A stretch of 64,000 nucleotides of DNA from Azohydromonas australica DSM 1124 (GCF_000430725.1 NZ_AUMO01000017.1:62001-126000), one strand, 5' to 3'. Counted from the stretch's first letter, positions 46,613 to 56,981 are shown. Notes: generated from the letters alone by a model not told the origin. Program-made: numbers and translations.

Positions 46613-46643
46613 AAAAAACCCGGCGCCCCAGTGGGGCGCCGGG
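46613..46643 (-). terminator. intrinsic terminator of degP
   Basis: On the minus strand a perfect 11-bp stem (CCCGGCGCCCC with GGGGCGCCGGG, 46619-46629 and 46633-46643) is followed by six Ts (46618-46613). It lies 22 bases after the degP stop, so the rpoE-rse-degP transcript ends here. Confidence 0.9.
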
Positions 46644-46665
46644 TCTTGCACGCCAGAGGCCGGGC

Positions 46666-48183
46666 TCAGCGGCCGTTGCCGTTGCTGTTGCTGTTGCCGC
46701 CGGGCCGGATGATCAGGTAGTTGGTCTGCTCGCCGCGGCGCACCAACACGGTGAGCGCCTTGGAGCGATCTGCCTTCTCCACCAGGCCCGTGAACTGGCG
46801 CGCGCTGGTGATCTCGGTGTTGTCCACCGTCAGGATCACGTCGCCCTCGCGCAGCCCGGCACGCGCCGCCGCGCCTTCCGCCGACTCCACCCGCACGCCG
46901 CCGCGCACCTTGAGTTCGCGGCGCTGCGCATCGCTGAGGTCCGACACCGACAGTCCGATGGGCGTGGTGGCGCTGGCGCGCGGCGCGCTCTCGGCCTGGG
47001 CGACGCGGCGCGGCTTCTCGGGCTCGATCTCGGCCACCGTCACCGCCAGGTCGCGGTAGCTGCCGCGGCGGAACACCTGCAGCGTGGTGCGCGTGCCGGG
47101 CTTGGTGCCGCCGATGACGCGCGGCAGCTCGCCCGAGCGCTCCACCGCCTTGCCGTCCACCTTGGTGATGATGTCGCCGGGCTCGATGCCCGCCTTCTCC
47201 GCCGGGCCACCCGTCTCCACGCCCTGCACCAGCGCGCCGATGGGCTTGCCCAGGCCAATGGACTCCGCCACCTCCTTGGTCACCGGCGCGATCTGCACCC
47301 CGATGCGCCCGCGCACCACGCGGCCGTTGGTGCGCAACTGCTCGGCGACGCGGATGGCCTCGTCGATGGGAATGGCGAAGGAAATGCCCATGAAGCCGCC
47401 CGAGCGGCTGTAGATCTGCGAGTTGATCCCGACCACCTCGCCGCGCATGTTCAGCAGCGGCCCGCCGGAGTTGCCAGGGTTGATGGCGACGTCGGTCTGG
47501 ATGAAAGGCAGGTAATCGCCCGTGTCGCGCTGCTTGGCGCTGACGATGCCGGCGGTCACGGTGTTGTCCAGGCCGAAGGGCGAGCCGATGGCCACCACCC
47601 ACTCGCCCACGCGCAGCCGGCCCACGTCCCCGATGCGCACGAAAGGCAGCCCCGTGGCCTCGATCTTGACCACCGCCACGTCGGTGCGGGTGTCGGCGCC
47701 GACGATGCGCGCCTTGAGCTCGCGCTTGTCGGCGAGGGTGACGACGACCTCGTCGGCGCCCTCCACCACGTGCGCGTTGGTCATCACGAAACCGTCGGCG
47801 CTGAGGATGAAGCCGGAGCCCACGCCGCGCTGCTGCGGCTCGTCGCTGCCGCCACCGCCGCCGGGCGGGCCGCGCCGCGGGTCGGGCCGCCCGGGCATTG
47901 GGATGCCGAAGCGCCGGAAGAACTCTTCCAGGTTCTCGTCCATTTCCGGCGTGCTGCGGCTGGCGCGCCCACGCTCCAGGGTGCGGATGTTGACCACCGC
48001 CGGCCCGACCCGGTCCACCAGCTCGGTGAAGTCCGGCAGCACCTGCGCCTGTGCCGGGGCCTGCGCCGGCCCCTGCTGCGCGTGCGCCGGCAAGCCCAGC
48101 GCCACGCCCAGGCTGAGCGCCGTCAGCGTGGACAGCACGGCACCACGGGCCCGCCGGCCCTGCAATACGCCATCGACTCGCAT
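46666..48183 (-). CDS. degP: periplasmic serine protease DegP/MucD
   Basis: A 505-residue HtrA protease with signal peptide (cleavage after residue 35, AHA), catalytic His138 (TNAHVV), Asp168 (TRTDVAVVKI) and Ser239 (GNSGGP), and two PDZ domains (about 290-385 and 405-495). A glycine/proline-rich insert at about 95-118 precedes the protease core. It degrades and refolds misfolded envelope proteins. It is the last gene of the rpoE operon, as MucD is in Pseudomonas, and ends in a strong terminator. Confidence 0.94.
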   Translation of the reverse strand: MRVDGVLQGRRARGAVLSTLTALSLGVALGLPAHAQQGPAQAPAQAQVLPDFTELVDRVGPAVVNIRTLERGRASRSTPEMDENLEEFFRRFGIPMPGRPDPRRGPPGGGGGSDEPQQRGVGSGFILSADGFVMTNAHVVEGADEVVVTLADKRELKARIVGADTRTDVAVVKIEATGLPFVRIGDVGRLRVGEWVVAIGSPFGLDNTVTAGIVSAKQRDTGDYLPFIQTDVAINPGNSGGPLLNMRGEVVGINSQIYSRSGGFMGISFAIPIDEAIRVAEQLRTNGRVVRGRIGVQIAPVTKEVAESIGLGKPIGALVQGVETGGPAEKAGIEPGDIITKVDGKAVERSGELPRVIGGTKPGTRTTLQVFRRGSYRDLAVTVAEIEPEKPRRVAQAESAPRASATTPIGLSVSDLSDAQRRELKVRGGVRVESAEGAAARAGLREGDVILTVDNTEITSARQFTGLVEKADRSKALTVLVRRGEQTNYLIIRPGGNSNSNGNGR

Positions 48184-48229
48184 GGAGGTTCCCTTGTCTG
48201 TTGAAGTGCTTTTACCCGCGAGAGGGTGT

Positions 48230-49210
48230 TCAAGGCCGGCGCGTCAGGCCGGCCGCGAACTTCTGCAGCGTACCCATGGGCACCTCGCCGACCGCCGTCA
48301 CCCACCATGAGCCCTGGCGCTGCATCAGGGTATGGGTGGCGCCGATGGCGGTCTGCATCGGGCGGTGGTGCTCGCCGCGGTAGGGTTCGATGAACAGCGA
48401 CACGTGCGTGAGCCCGTCGGCGTACACCACCTGCAGCGTCTCGCCGTTTCGGCCTCCCTCGCCCTCGTCGAGCACGCGCTTGAAGCAGCTCAGCTGCTCG
48501 AAACCCGGCACCTCCGGCGCGCTCCAGCCCTCCGCATCGAGCCGCGTGCGCAGTTGCGCCGGACGCAGCACGCGGTAGCCGTCGAGCTTGCGCATGGGGC
48601 GCAGCACCGTCTCGGGCTGCGGCCGCACGCCCAGCGTGAGCTCGCTGAAGGCAGCGCTTTCCAGCACGCGGCCGTCCGCGGCCAGCAGGTCCACGCGCAG
48701 CAGCAGCGAGGTGTGCGGTTCCATCCACAGCCGCTGGGCGAAGCGCAGCGCGTCGCGCGGGTGCAGCAGGAACACCTGCGTCTCGTGGCCGGCAACGCGG
48801 TCCGTGCCCTGCGAGCGCAGCTCGTAGCGCTCGAACACCTGCTCATCGGGCCGTGCGCGCAGCAGCACCGGCATCGCCGCGCCGGGCTCGCGCTGCTCGA
48901 ACACCGCCAGCCGGCGCTCGGGCCACAGCGTCAGCACTTCGTCGTCGTGGCGGAACACGCGCCGCATCTGGCCATCGAGCATCTCCATGCGCTCGTACTG
49001 GTGGCCGTTCTCCCCGTAGTGCGCCACGCGCGAGCTGCTGGCCGTGCCGCCGACGCTGTGCACCAGCGTGCCCTGGAAGTTGCGATGCTGCGCCGCCTCG
49101 CGCAGCCGCAGCAGCCAGGCCGCACCGTCGGCCGGCGCCGCGATCAGGGACGGAGCGGCGAAGGCGGCCAGCGCCGGCAGCACCGCATGCACGAACCTGC
49201 GCCTGTGCAT
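48230..49210 (-). CDS. rseB: sigma-E regulator RseB/MucB
   Basis: The 326-residue periplasmic protein has a signal peptide (MHRRRFVHAVLPALAAFAAP) and the MucB/RseB fold: NFQGTLVHSVGG (about 42-53), then DDEVLTLWPERRLAVF and the C-terminal SWWVTAVGEVPMGTLQKFA. RseB protects the anti-sigma factor RseA from proteolysis by binding its periplasmic part and releases it on lipid stress. The ATG 49210 is 13 bases after the rseA stop. Confidence 0.9.
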   Translation of the reverse strand: MHRRRFVHAVLPALAAFAAPSLIAAPADGAAWLLRLREAAQHRNFQGTLVHSVGGTASSSRVAHYGENGHQYERMEMLDGQMRRVFRHDDEVLTLWPERRLAVFEQREPGAAMPVLLRARPDEQVFERYELRSQGTDRVAGHETQVFLLHPRDALRFAQRLWMEPHTSLLLRVDLLAADGRVLESAAFSELTLGVRPQPETVLRPMRKLDGYRVLRPAQLRTRLDAEGWSAPEVPGFEQLSCFKRVLDEGEGGRNGETLQVVYADGLTHVSLFIEPYRGEHHRPMQTAIGATHTLMQRQGSWWVTAVGEVPMGTLQKFAAGLTRRP

Positions 49211-49223
49211 CGTCGCGGCCGCC

Positions 49224-49868
49224 TCAGCGCCCGGCGGCAGCGGCCACCGGGACGTGCGCCGCCACCGGCACCGGCATGGCAAAGCTGCTGCCCCACTGCT
49301 TGTGAGCCACGAGGTAGCGGTCCAGCCGTGCATCGCGCAGCAGCCGGTCGTCGGCCTGTGCCACGGCGGCCGGCGCCGGTTCCTGCGCCGCGACCGTGGC
49401 GGCGCCGGCCGGCTGCTGCGGCGCGGTCTGCGGCGCCTGGGCCAGCACCGCGGCGGCCGGGCTGGACTCCAGCGGCTGCAGCCGCGTGAGCACCAGCACG
49501 CCGCCTACGGCCATGGCGCCCGCGGCCACGGCCGAGGCAGCCCAGGCACGGCTCGGAAGCCGGCGGCGGCGCCGCTCGGGCATGGCCACCGGCGCCGGCG
49601 CCAGCAGCACCGGCTCGGCCGCCAGGCGCTCGCGCAGCCGCAGCACGAAGGCCGAGTCATGCCCGGGCGGCTGCGCCAGGTCCTGCGAGCGCATCACGTC
49701 GCCGATGAGGTGGTAGCTGTGCCAGGCGGCGCGCAGCCGCGGGTCGTGGCGGCAATCCTCGGCCAGCCGCGCCGCGGCAGCGTCGTCGAGCTCGCCGTCC
49801 ATGAGCGACGACAGCGCCTGCTCGGGTTGCGATGGGTCGTGTCGGTCATCGGGCATCTGGAACTCCAT
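49224..49868 (-). CDS. rseA: anti-sigma-E factor RseA
   Basis: The 214-residue protein has the cytoplasmic sigma-binding domain (about 15-80, LSSLMDGELDDAAAARL, WHSYHLIGDVMR), one transmembrane helix (about 107-128) and a periplasmic Ala/Pro-rich tail ending in YLVAHKQWGSSFAMP (about 185-199). It sequesters RpoE at the membrane until proteases cut it. The start ATG 49868 lies 29 bases after the rpoE stop. Confidence 0.9.
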   Translation of the reverse strand: MEFQMPDDRHDPSQPEQALSSLMDGELDDAAAARLAEDCRHDPRLRAAWHSYHLIGDVMRSQDLAQPPGHDSAFVLRLRERLAAEPVLLAPAPVAMPERRRRRLPSRAWAASAVAAGAMAVGGVLVLTRLQPLESSPAAAVLAQAPQTAPQQPAGAATVAAQEPAPAAVAQADDRLLRDARLDRYLVAHKQWGSSFAMPVPVAAHVPVAAAAGR

Positions 49869-49897
49869 GGCTGCACTCGCGCACTCGGTATGAGGCC

Positions 49898-50503
49898 CTA
49901 CCAGCGTTCGTCGCCGCGCGTGCCCAGCAAGGGGCGCAGGCGCTGCGCAATGGCTTCGCGCGCGCGGAAGATGCGCGAACGCACGGTGCCGATGGGGCAG
50001 TTCATCACTTCAGCGATCTCTTCGTAGCTCAGCCCCTCGATCTCGCGCAGCGTGATGGCCTGGCGCAGGTCTTCCGACAGGGCATCGATCGCGGCGTTGA
50101 CCGTAGCGGCCACTTCCTTGCTGGCCAGCACCGCTTCCGGGGTCTCGCCGTCGCTTAGTTCGTTCTCGACGCGGGAAGTTTCCTCCCCGTCGTCTGCCGG
50201 CGCGTAAGCCGCCTCGGTCACCAGCGGATCGCGCTTGAGCTCCACCAGCGCTTTCTTGGCGGTGTTGACCGCGATGCGGTAGAGCCAGGTGTAGAAGGCG
50301 CTCTCGCCGCGGAACTGCGGCAGCGCGCGGTAGGCGCGGATGAAGGTTTCCTGCGCGATGTCGGCCACCAGGTCGGTGTCGCGCACCATGCGGCCGATGA
50401 GCCGCTCCACGCGGCGCTGGTACTTGATCACCAGCAATTCGAAGGCGCGCTGGTCCCCGCGCTTGACGCGCTCGACCAGCAGGGCGTCGGCTTCGGCGCT
50501 CAT
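49898..50503 (-). CDS. rpoE: ECF sigma factor RpoE
   Basis: A 201-residue sigma factor. Region 2 is DQRAFELLVIKYQRRVERLI with DIAQETFIRAYRAL; region 4 is LREIEGLSYEEIAEVMNCPIG with TVRSRIFRARE. It drives envelope stress genes and usually its own operon. The ATG 50503 is four bases after the stop of the YgfX-like gene, so that gene and fabF lie upstream in the same direction. No clear sigma-E promoter was recognised just before it. Confidence 0.95.
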   Translation of the reverse strand: MSAEADALLVERVKRGDQRAFELLVIKYQRRVERLIGRMVRDTDLVADIAQETFIRAYRALPQFRGESAFYTWLYRIAVNTAKKALVELKRDPLVTEAAYAPADDGEETSRVENELSDGETPEAVLASKEVAATVNAAIDALSEDLRQAITLREIEGLSYEEIAEVMNCPIGTVRSRIFRAREAIAQRLRPLLGTRGDERW

Positions 50504-50507
50504 GGCT

Positions 50508-50990
50508 TCAGGTGTCCTGTCCCGGCCCGCCGGCCGCGGCGTTCGTGGCAGCGCCGTGCACGTACAGCGCGCAGCGCAGCGCGTGCCAGTGCGGACGGTG
50601 GCGCGCCTGCGACAGCGCCAGCCAGTGCCCACGCGCGCCGCCCCGCACGGACGGCACGGCCCGGAAGCGCAGCAACAGCCAGGCGCCCAGGTCGATCATC
50701 AGCTGCACCCGACCCGCGCGCGGCGCGCTCTCGCCGCGGGCAAGCAGCCACCACTGGGCACCGTCCCAGGCCAGCGCACGGGCCGCGACGCCGCTGCGAC
50801 GCCACAGCGACCCCGCCACGAGCAGCGCCCCGGCCGCCGCGGCGCCCAGGGCGGCCAGCGGGGGCGCCTGCAGCCACAGGGTCAGCCACATCAGCGGTGT
50901 GGCCACCGCCGCGGCACTCAAAAGGCAAAGGCCGACACGCCAAGACGTGTCGGCCTCCAGGGACAGGTGAACGGCCGGGGCCGTGCGCAT
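50508..50990 (-). CDS. YgfX-like membrane protein
   Basis: A 160-residue protein with two transmembrane helices (about 18-40 and 43-62) and a soluble part with ALAWDGAQWWLL (about 92-103), VQLMIDLGAWLLLRFR and HWLALSQARHRPHWHALRCAL. The layout and the Trp-rich LRWDG-type turn match the YgfX family (CptA). E. coli YgfX is reported to affect cell division proteins and belongs to a two-gene unit with YgfY; no ygfY-like gene is here. It lies between fabF and rpoE. Confidence 0.55.
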   Translation of the reverse strand: MRTAPAVHLSLEADTSWRVGLCLLSAAAVATPLMWLTLWLQAPPLAALGAAAAGALLVAGSLWRRSGVAARALAWDGAQWWLLARGESAPRAGRVQLMIDLGAWLLLRFRAVPSVRGGARGHWLALSQARHRPHWHALRCALYVHGAATNAAAGGPGQDT

Positions 50991-51016
50991 GCCGCTCGCG
51001 AATCGGGCAACGCTGA

Positions 51017-52261
51017 TCAGGCGCGGCGGAACACCAGCGTACCGTTGGTGCCTCCAAAGCCGAAGTTGTTCTTCACTGCCACATCGATCTTCATCGGCCG
51101 CGCCTCGTTGGCGCAGTAGTCCAGGTCGCACTCCGGGTCCTGGTTGAAGATGTTGATGGTCGGCGGCGAGATCTGGTTGTGCAGCGCCAGCACGGTGAAC
51201 ACCGACTCCACGCCGCCAGCGCCGCCGAGTAGGTGGCCGGTCATCGACTTGGTCGAGTTCACAACCAGCTTCTTCGCGTGGTCGCCGAAGGCCAGCTTGA
51301 TGGCGTTGGTCTCGTTCTGGTCACCCAGCGGCGTCGAGGTGCCGTGCGCGTTGAGGTACTGCACGTCCTCGGCGTTGATGCCGGCGTTGCGCAGCGCGGC
51401 CTTCATCGAGCGCTTGGGGCCGTCGACGTTGGGCGCCGTCATGTGGAAGGCATCGGCACCCATGCCGAAGCCCACGAGCTCGGCATAGATCTTGGCGCCA
51501 CGCTTTTTGGCGTGTTCGTACTCTTCCAGCACCAGCACGCCCGCGCCCTCGCCCAGCACGAAGCCGTCGCGGTCCTTGTCCCAGGGGCGCGAGGCCGTCT
51601 TGGGATCGTCGTTGCGGGTGGACAGCGCGCGCGCCGCGGCGAAGCCGCCGACGCCCAGGGGCGACACGGTGCTCTCGGCACCGCCGGCCACCATCACGTC
51701 GGCATCGCCGTACTCGATCAGGCGCGCGGCCTCGCCAATGCAGTGCAGCCCAGTGGTGCAGGCAGTGACGATGGCCAGGTTGGGTCCCGTGAATCCGAAC
51801 TGGATCGACACGTGGCCCGAGATCATGTTGATGATCGAGGCCGGCACGAAGAACGGGGAGATGCGCCGTGCGCCGCGCTCCCGGTAGTCCTGGTGCGTCT
51901 GCTCGATCATCGGCAGCCCGCCGATGCCCGAACCCACCATCACGCCGATGCGCTCGGCGCTTTGCTCGTTGAGCTCCTCACCGGTGGGCAGCCCGGCATC
52001 CTTCACGGCCTGGATCGACGCCGCCATCCCGTAATGGATGAAGGTGTCCATGTGGCGCGCTTCCTTGCCGGGGATGTAATCCTCCACATTGAAGCCGCGC
52101 ACCTCGCCTGCGAAGCGGCAGGACAGCGCCGACGCGTCGAACTTCGTGATGTGGTCGATGCCCGAACGGCCGGCGATGAGGTTGGCCCAGCCTTCGGCCA
52201 CCGAGTTGCCGACCGGGCTGATCAGCCCCAGCCCGGTGATGACGACGCGACGTCGGCTCAT
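51017..52261 (-). CDS. fabF: 3-oxoacyl-ACP synthase II
   Basis: A 414-residue condensing enzyme with catalytic Cys168 in [15 protein letters not shown], His in [14 protein letters not shown] and His in [12 protein letters not shown]. It elongates acyl chains in fatty acid synthesis and sets temperature-dependent composition. Length is normal. It follows acpP by seven bases and precedes the YgfX-like gene. Confidence 0.97.
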   Translation of the reverse strand: MSRRRVVITGLGLISPVGNSVAEGWANLIAGRSGIDHITKFDASALSCRFAGEVRGFNVEDYIPGKEARHMDTFIHYGMAASIQAVKDAGLPTGEELNEQSAERIGVMVGSGIGGLPMIEQTHQDYRERGARRISPFFVPASIINMISGHVSIQFGFTGPNLAIVTACTTGLHCIGEAARLIEYGDADVMVAGGAESTVSPLGVGGFAAARALSTRNDDPKTASRPWDKDRDGFVLGEGAGVLVLEEYEHAKKRGAKIYAELVGFGMGADAFHMTAPNVDGPKRSMKAALRNAGINAEDVQYLNAHGTSTPLGDQNETNAIKLAFGDHAKKLVVNSTKSMTGHLLGGAGGVESVFTVLALHNQISPPTINIFNQDPECDLDYCANEARPMKIDVAVKNNFGFGGTNGTLVFRRA

Positions 52262-52268
52262 GCTTCGG

Positions 52269-52508
52269 TCAGCCCTTGTAGTTCTTGCTGGCGTAGTCGA
52301 TCGCCAGCTGCACCGTGGTGATCTTCTCGGCCTCTTCGTCCGGAATCTCGATGCCGAACTCGTCTTCCAGAGCCATCACCAGTTCCACCGTGTCGAGCGA
52401 GTCCGCGCCCAGATCGGCCACGAAGGCCTTCTCGTTGGTGACGTCGGGTTCGGGCACGCCGAGCTGCTCGGCAATGATTTTCTTGACACGTACTTCGATA
52501 TCGCTCAT
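52269..52508 (-). CDS. acpP: acyl carrier protein
   Basis: A 79-residue acidic protein starting [20 protein letters not shown] with the phosphopantetheine Ser37 in [13 protein letters not shown]. AcpS, encoded in the same run, modifies it. The ATG 52508 has GGAGGAG upstream; the frame extends nine codons further without similarity. A TAGAAT -10-like box lies at 52545-52550, so it may also have its own promoter. Confidence 0.97.
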   Translation of the reverse strand: MSDIEVRVKKIIAEQLGVPEPDVTNEKAFVADLGADSLDTVELVMALEDEFGIEIPDEEAEKITTVQLAIDYASKNYKG

Positions 52509-52544
52509 TGACTCCTCCAGGGGGGGATTGCTCAAACGGCCCGG

Positions 52545-52550
52545 ATTCTA
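52545..52550 (-). promoter_or_regulatory. possible acpP promoter -10 element
   Basis: On the minus strand TAGAAT lies 37-42 bases before the acpP start. No clear -35 is present at the usual spacing. A GGGGGCCGACCCCC hairpin is just upstream and might end part of the fabG transcript. Confidence 0.3.
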
Positions 52551-52604
52551 CGCGTCCGAGGGGGTCGGCCCCCTTGACGCCCCGTCGGGCCCACTCGGTG
52601 CTAT

Positions 52605-53354
52605 TCAGTGCATGAACATGCCGCCGTTGACGTGCAGCTCGGTGCCGGTGATGTAACCCGCCTGCGGCGAGGCCAGGAAACAGACGGCATCCGCGATCTC
52701 CTGCGGCTGCCCCAGGCGGCCCAGCGGGATCTGCTGCAGCAGCGCGGCCTTCTGCGCCTCGGGCAGCACTTCGGTCATGTCGGTGGCGATGAAGCCCGGG
52801 GCCACGCAGTTCACCGTCACGCCGCGGCTGCCGAGCTCGCGCGCCAGCGCGCGCGTCATGCCCGCCACGCCGGCCTTGGCCGCGGCGTAGTTGGCCTGCC
52901 CCGGGTTGCCCGAAGCGCCCACCACCGAGGTGATGTTGACGATGCGGCCATAGCGCTGCTTCATCATCGGACGCATCACGGCGCGGCTCAGGCGGAACAC
53001 CGCCTTGAGGTTCGTGTCGAGCACGGCGTCCCAGTCGGCGTCCTTCATGCGCATGGCGAGCTGGTCGCGCGTGATGCCGGCGTTGTTGACCAGCACGTGC
53101 AGGGCACCCTCGGTCTTGACGAGGGTCTCGATCGCAGCGTCCGTGCCGGCGGCGTCATTGACGTCCAGCGCAATGCCGCGGCAACCGGGGAAAGCCGCCA
53201 GCGCCTCGGAGATGGCCTGGGCGCCGGACTCGGTCGTGGCGGTGCCGATGACCTTCATGCCGGACTGCGCCAGCGCCACTGCGATGGCACGGCCGATGCC
53301 GCGCGAGGCGCCCGTGACCAGGGCGACTTGTTCGTTGAGAGCCGGTGCGCTCAT
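52605..53354 (-). CDS. fabG: 3-oxoacyl-ACP reductase
   Basis: A 249-residue short-chain dehydrogenase with NADP-binding GASRGIGRAIA (14-25), catalytic Ser and the Tyr/Lys pair in SGNPGQANYAAAKAG (about 149-163). It reduces 3-oxoacyl-ACP with NADPH. It overlaps fabD by four bases. The C-terminal GYITGTELHVNGGMFMH is typical of FabG. Confidence 0.97.
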   Translation of the reverse strand: MSAPALNEQVALVTGASRGIGRAIAVALAQSGMKVIGTATTESGAQAISEALAAFPGCRGIALDVNDAAGTDAAIETLVKTEGALHVLVNNAGITRDQLAMRMKDADWDAVLDTNLKAVFRLSRAVMRPMMKQRYGRIVNITSVVGASGNPGQANYAAAKAGVAGMTRALARELGSRGVTVNCVAPGFIATDMTEVLPEAQKAALLQQIPLGRLGQPQEIADAVCFLASPQAGYITGTELHVNGGMFMH

Positions 53355-54289
53355 GCCAGGAATCCTTTCACCTCGGCCAGCGAGGCCGGATCGAACAACG
53401 CCGCGCCCTGCAGTTCGGCGTCAATGCGCTTGACCATGCCCGCGAGCACCTTGCCCGGGCCGCACTCGACCACGTGCGTGATGCCGCGGCCCTTGAGGGC
53501 CTGCACCACCTCCACCCAGCGCACCGGGCCGAAGGCCTGGCGGTAGAGCGCATCGCGGATGGCCTCGGGCTCCACGGGGGAAGCCACGTCGATGTTGTTG
53601 ACCACGGGGATCGCGGGCACGGCCAGCGCCACGCTGGCCAGCTTCTCGCGCAGACGCTCGGCCGCGGGCTTCATCAGGCTGGAGTGGAACGGCGCGGACA
53701 CCGGCAGCGGCAGCGCGCGCTTGGCCCCCTTGGCCTTGAGCACCTCGCAGCCCTTTTCCACGCCGGCCTTGGAGCCGGCGATCACGGTCTGCTTGGGATC
53801 GTTGAAATTGACGGCTTCCACCACTTCGCCGCTGGCCGCGGCGGCCTCGGCGCAGCCCTCACGCACCGACTGCGCGTCCAGGCCCAGGATGGCAGCCATG
53901 GCGCCGGTGCCCACGGGCACGGCTTCCTGCATCGCCTGCGCGCGCAGCCGCACCAGCGGCAGCGCATCGGCCAGGGTCAGTGCACCGGAAGCCACCAGCG
54001 CCGTGTACTCGCCCAGCGAATGGCCGGCCAGTGCCTGTGGCTGCGCACCGCCCTCGGCCAGCCAGGCGCGCCAGCAGGCGATGCCGGCGGTGAGCATGAC
54101 GGGCTGCGTGTTGGTGGTGAGGTCGAGCTCGGACTTGGGCCCTTCGTGGATCAGGCGGGCGACATCCTCGCCCAGGGCCTGCGAGGCCTCTTCGAGCGTG
54201 CTGCGCACGGCCGGGTGGTCGCCCCAGACGTCGAGCATGCCCACGGCCTGCGAGCCCTGGCCGGGAAACACGAAAGCGAACGAAGTCAT
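53351..54289 (-). CDS. fabD: malonyl-CoA:ACP transacylase
   Basis: The 312-residue enzyme starts MTSFAFVFPGQGSQAVGML and has nucleophile Ser91 in GHSLGEYTALV, with a His in SAPFHSSLM. It loads malonate on AcpP for chain extension. The start is ATG 54289, 38 bases after the fabH stop; an upstream in-frame extension has no similarity. Confidence 0.96.
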   Translation of the reverse strand: MTSFAFVFPGQGSQAVGMLDVWGDHPAVRSTLEEASQALGEDVARLIHEGPKSELDLTTNTQPVMLTAGIACWRAWLAEGGAQPQALAGHSLGEYTALVASGALTLADALPLVRLRAQAMQEAVPVGTGAMAAILGLDAQSVREGCAEAAAASGEVVEAVNFNDPKQTVIAGSKAGVEKGCEVLKAKGAKRALPLPVSAPFHSSLMKPAAERLREKLASVALAVPAIPVVNNIDVASPVEPEAIRDALYRQAFGPVRWVEVVQALKGRGITHVVECGPGKVLAGMVKRIDAELQGAALFDPASLAEVKGFLA

Positions 54290-54327
54290 CACGAAAAGCG
54301 AAGTGAGTACTGAAAACCTGGCGCGGA

Positions 54328-55317
54328 TCAGAAGTCGATCAACACCGCGCCCCACGTGAAGCCGCCACCCACGCCTTCGAGCATGAGCGTGTCGCCACGC
54401 CGGATGCGGCCGTCACGCACGCCGGCGTCCAACGCCAGCGGAATGGAGGCGGCCGAGGTGTTGCCGTGCTGGTCCACGGTGACGATGACCTTGTCGGCCG
54501 GCAGCTTCAGCTTGCGGGCCGTGCTGTGCATGATGCGGATGTTGGCCTGGTGCGGGATGAGCCAGTCAATGTCGGCTTCGGCCCGGCCGGCCTTGGCCAG
54601 CACGGAGTGCGCCACCTCGGCCAGCACGCTCACCGCGAGCTTGAACACCGCCTGGCCGTCCATCTTGAGCAGCGGGTCGCCAAGCACCTGGCCGCCCGCC
54701 ACCGTGCCCGGCGTGCACAGGATGTCGGCATGGCGCCCGTCGGCATGCAGCTCGCTGGTGAGGATGCCCGGGCGCTCGCTGGCCTCCAGCACCACGGCGC
54801 CGGCACCGTCGCCGAACAGCACGCAGGTGGTGCGGTCGTTGAAGTCCAGGATGCGCGAGAACACCTCGGCGCCGATCACCAGCGCCCGCGTGGCGCTGCC
54901 GGCACGGATCATCGCGTCGGCAATGGACAGGCCGTAGACGAAGCCCGAGCACACGGCCTGCACGTCGAAGGCCGCGCCGCCGTGGATGCCGAGCTTGCGC
55001 TGCACCAGGCAGGCCACCGAGGGAAAGACCATGTCCGGCGTGGACGTCGCGACGATGACGAGGTCGATCTGCGCGGGCTCCAGTCCGGCGGCTTCGAGCG
55101 CATGGCGTGCAGCCTGCGCGGCGAGGTCGCTCGAATTGACGCCGGGGTCCACGAAATGGCGCGCGCGGATGCCGGTGCGTTCGACGATCCAGTCGTCGGA
55201 GGTCTCGATGCCGCGCTCGGCGAGCTGGCGCACCAGGTCGTCATTGGTGAGCCGCCGAGGTGGCAGCACGCTGCCGGTGCCGGCGATGCGGGAGTAGCGG
55301 GAGGCGTTGGAAGTCAT
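54328..55317 (-). CDS. fabH: 3-oxoacyl-ACP synthase III
   Basis: The 329-residue enzyme has Cys123 in [14 protein letters not shown], His in [12 protein letters not shown] and Asn in [13 protein letters not shown]. It starts fatty acid synthesis by condensing acetyl-CoA with malonyl-ACP. The start ATG overlaps the plsX stop (ATGA), as in most plsX-fabH pairs. Confidence 0.97.
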   Translation of the reverse strand: MTSNASRYSRIAGTGSVLPPRRLTNDDLVRQLAERGIETSDDWIVERTGIRARHFVDPGVNSSDLAAQAARHALEAAGLEPAQIDLVIVATSTPDMVFPSVACLVQRKLGIHGGAAFDVQAVCSGFVYGLSIADAMIRAGSATRALVIGAEVFSRILDFNDRTTCVLFGDGAGAVVLEASERPGILTSELHADGRHADILCTPGTVAGGQVLGDPLLKMDGQAVFKLAVSVLAEVAHSVLAKAGRAEADIDWLIPHQANIRIMHSTARKLKLPADKVIVTVDQHGNTSAASIPLALDAGVRDGRIRRGDTLMLEGVGGGFTWGAVLIDF

Positions 55318-56402
55318 GCAGCGTGAACCGCCGGGCTTGGCGCGACTGCGGTCGCGGCCTGCAGCGTGCCCAGGATGCGGTCGTGAACCCGGTCCAGCAG
55401 CCGGTTGCGGGCGGCATCATAAGCGCGTGCCAGGGCATTCTCGAAGGCGAAGGCATCGGCCGAGCCGTGGCTCTTGAACACCAGCCCACGCAGCCCCAGC
55501 AGTGCCGCGCCGTTGTAGCGCCGGTGGTCCACCCGCGCCTTGAAATGATTGAGCACCGGCATCGCCGCCAGCGCTGCCAGTCGCGTGAAGGCGTTGCGCG
55601 TGAACTCCTGGCGGATGAACTCCGCCAGCATCGCTGCCAGGCCTTCGGAAGCCTTGAGCACCACGTTGCCCACGAAACCGTCGCACACGACGAGGTCGGT
55701 GGTGCCCTTGAAGATGTCGTTGCCTTCGACGTTGCCGTAGAAGTTGAGCTGACCAGCGGCAGCCGCCGCGCGCAGCAGCTCGGCGGCCTGCTTGATGGTG
55801 TCGCTGCCCTTGATGGCTTCCTCGCCGATGTTGAGCAGCCCCACCGTGGGCTCTTGCTTGCCTTCCACCGCCGACACCAGCGCGCTGCCCATGACGGCGA
55901 ACTGCAGCAGGTGCTCCGCAGTGCAGTCCACGTTGGCACCCAGGTCGAGCACGGTCGTGTAACCGTCGCGGCGGTTGGGCAGCACGGTGGCGATGGCCGG
56001 ACGGTCGATGCCCTGCAACGTCTTGAGCACGTAGCGCGCCACGGCCATGAGCGCGCCGGTGTTGCCGGCGGACACGCAGGCGTCGGCACGTGCACCTTGC
56101 CCCTCGACTGCCTTGAGCAGCGAGATGGCCACGCGCATGGACGAATCCTTCTTGCGCCGCAACGCCACCTCGACCGTGTCGTCCATGGTGACGACCTCGG
56201 TAGCGGTCACGAGCGTGCAGCGCTCCCAGTCCCGAGCAGGAGCCAGTGCCTGTTCAGTGCCCACGAGCAGCAACTCGGCATCCGCATGCCTGCGCAGAAA
56301 AGCTTGGCAGGCCGGCAGCGTGACGGCAGGTCCGTGGTCGCCGCCCATGCAATCGACGGCCAGACGCACCCGGTCAAGTGCGGCGTGAGACGATGGGGAC
56401 AC
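55314..56402 (-). CDS. plsX: phosphate acyltransferase PlsX
   Basis: About 362 residues. [14 protein letters not shown] near the N terminus, [15 protein letters not shown] and [20 protein letters not shown] are family hallmarks. PlsX makes acyl-phosphate from acyl-ACP for membrane lipid synthesis. The start is uncertain: the longest frame begins with TTG at 56465; GTG at 56402 is chosen, and GTG at 56369 is another possibility. It lies between rpmF and fabH in one operon. Confidence 0.95.
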   Translation of the reverse strand: MSPSSHAALDRVRLAVDCMGGDHGPAVTLPACQAFLRRHADAELLLVGTEQALAPARDWERCTLVTATEVVTMDDTVEVALRRKKDSSMRVAISLLKAVEGQGARADACVSAGNTGALMAVARYVLKTLQGIDRPAIATVLPNRRDGYTTVLDLGANVDCTAEHLLQFAVMGSALVSAVEGKQEPTVGLLNIGEEAIKGSDTIKQAAELLRAAAAAGQLNFYGNVEGNDIFKGTTDLVVCDGFVGNVVLKASEGLAAMLAEFIRQEFTRNAFTRLAALAAMPVLNHFKARVDHRRYNGAALLGLRGLVFKSHGSADAFAFENALARAYDAARNRLLDRVHDRILGTLQAATAVAPSPAVHAA

Positions 56403-56569
56403 GAGAGGATCCAGAAACGGCGCCTGTGTGCTGGATAGCAATGCCACCAATGACGGCAAGCGCAATGCCAGCGGACATAGGAATGCCCGGCGGCACTGGA
56501 CGCACCAGCCGGGCAGACAGCAAGCGAAACCGATGCGGCGGCCGGATCAGCCGGCCACGCGCTTCAGGA

Positions 56570-56752
56570 TCAGGCGTCGGACTTGGTGGCGAGCACCTTG
56601 CGCCCACGGTAGAAACCGTTGGGGCTGATGTGGTGACGCAGATGCACTTCGCCGGTGGTGGGCTCGAGCGCCGTACCCGGCTGGGTCAGGGCGTTGTGCG
56701 AGCGGTGCATACCACGCTTGGAAGGGGACTTCTTATTTTGCTGAACGGCCAT
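56570..56752 (-). CDS. rpmF: 50S ribosomal protein L32
   Basis: A 60-residue protein, [20 protein letters not shown] at its start and [15 protein letters not shown] near its end, as in L32 of proteobacteria. It is part of the large ribosomal subunit. Its gene precedes plsX, a common linkage between ribosome and lipid synthesis. It has no zinc cysteines. A promoter-like sequence lies about 230 bases upstream. Confidence 0.97.
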   Translation of the reverse strand: MAVQQNKKSPSKRGMHRSHNALTQPGTALEPTTGEVHLRHHISPNGFYRGRKVLATKSDA

Positions 56753-56981
56753 GTTGGATTCTCCTGCGCTCTTGCCGAGCAGAACCTGCGCCGGCCGGAA
56801 AAGCACCGGACCCGAATGCAGAGACGGCCCCACGCAACACGAAGCGGATGAAGTGACCGAAAGCAAGCCCTGCACAAGACTGACATGTCCAGCACAACGC
56901 TTTTTTCGGTTCTCTCCGCCTTCCGATTACGCCACCCGACCAACGGGTAGCGCCATGGGGCACCATTGAACGAAGCCAGCA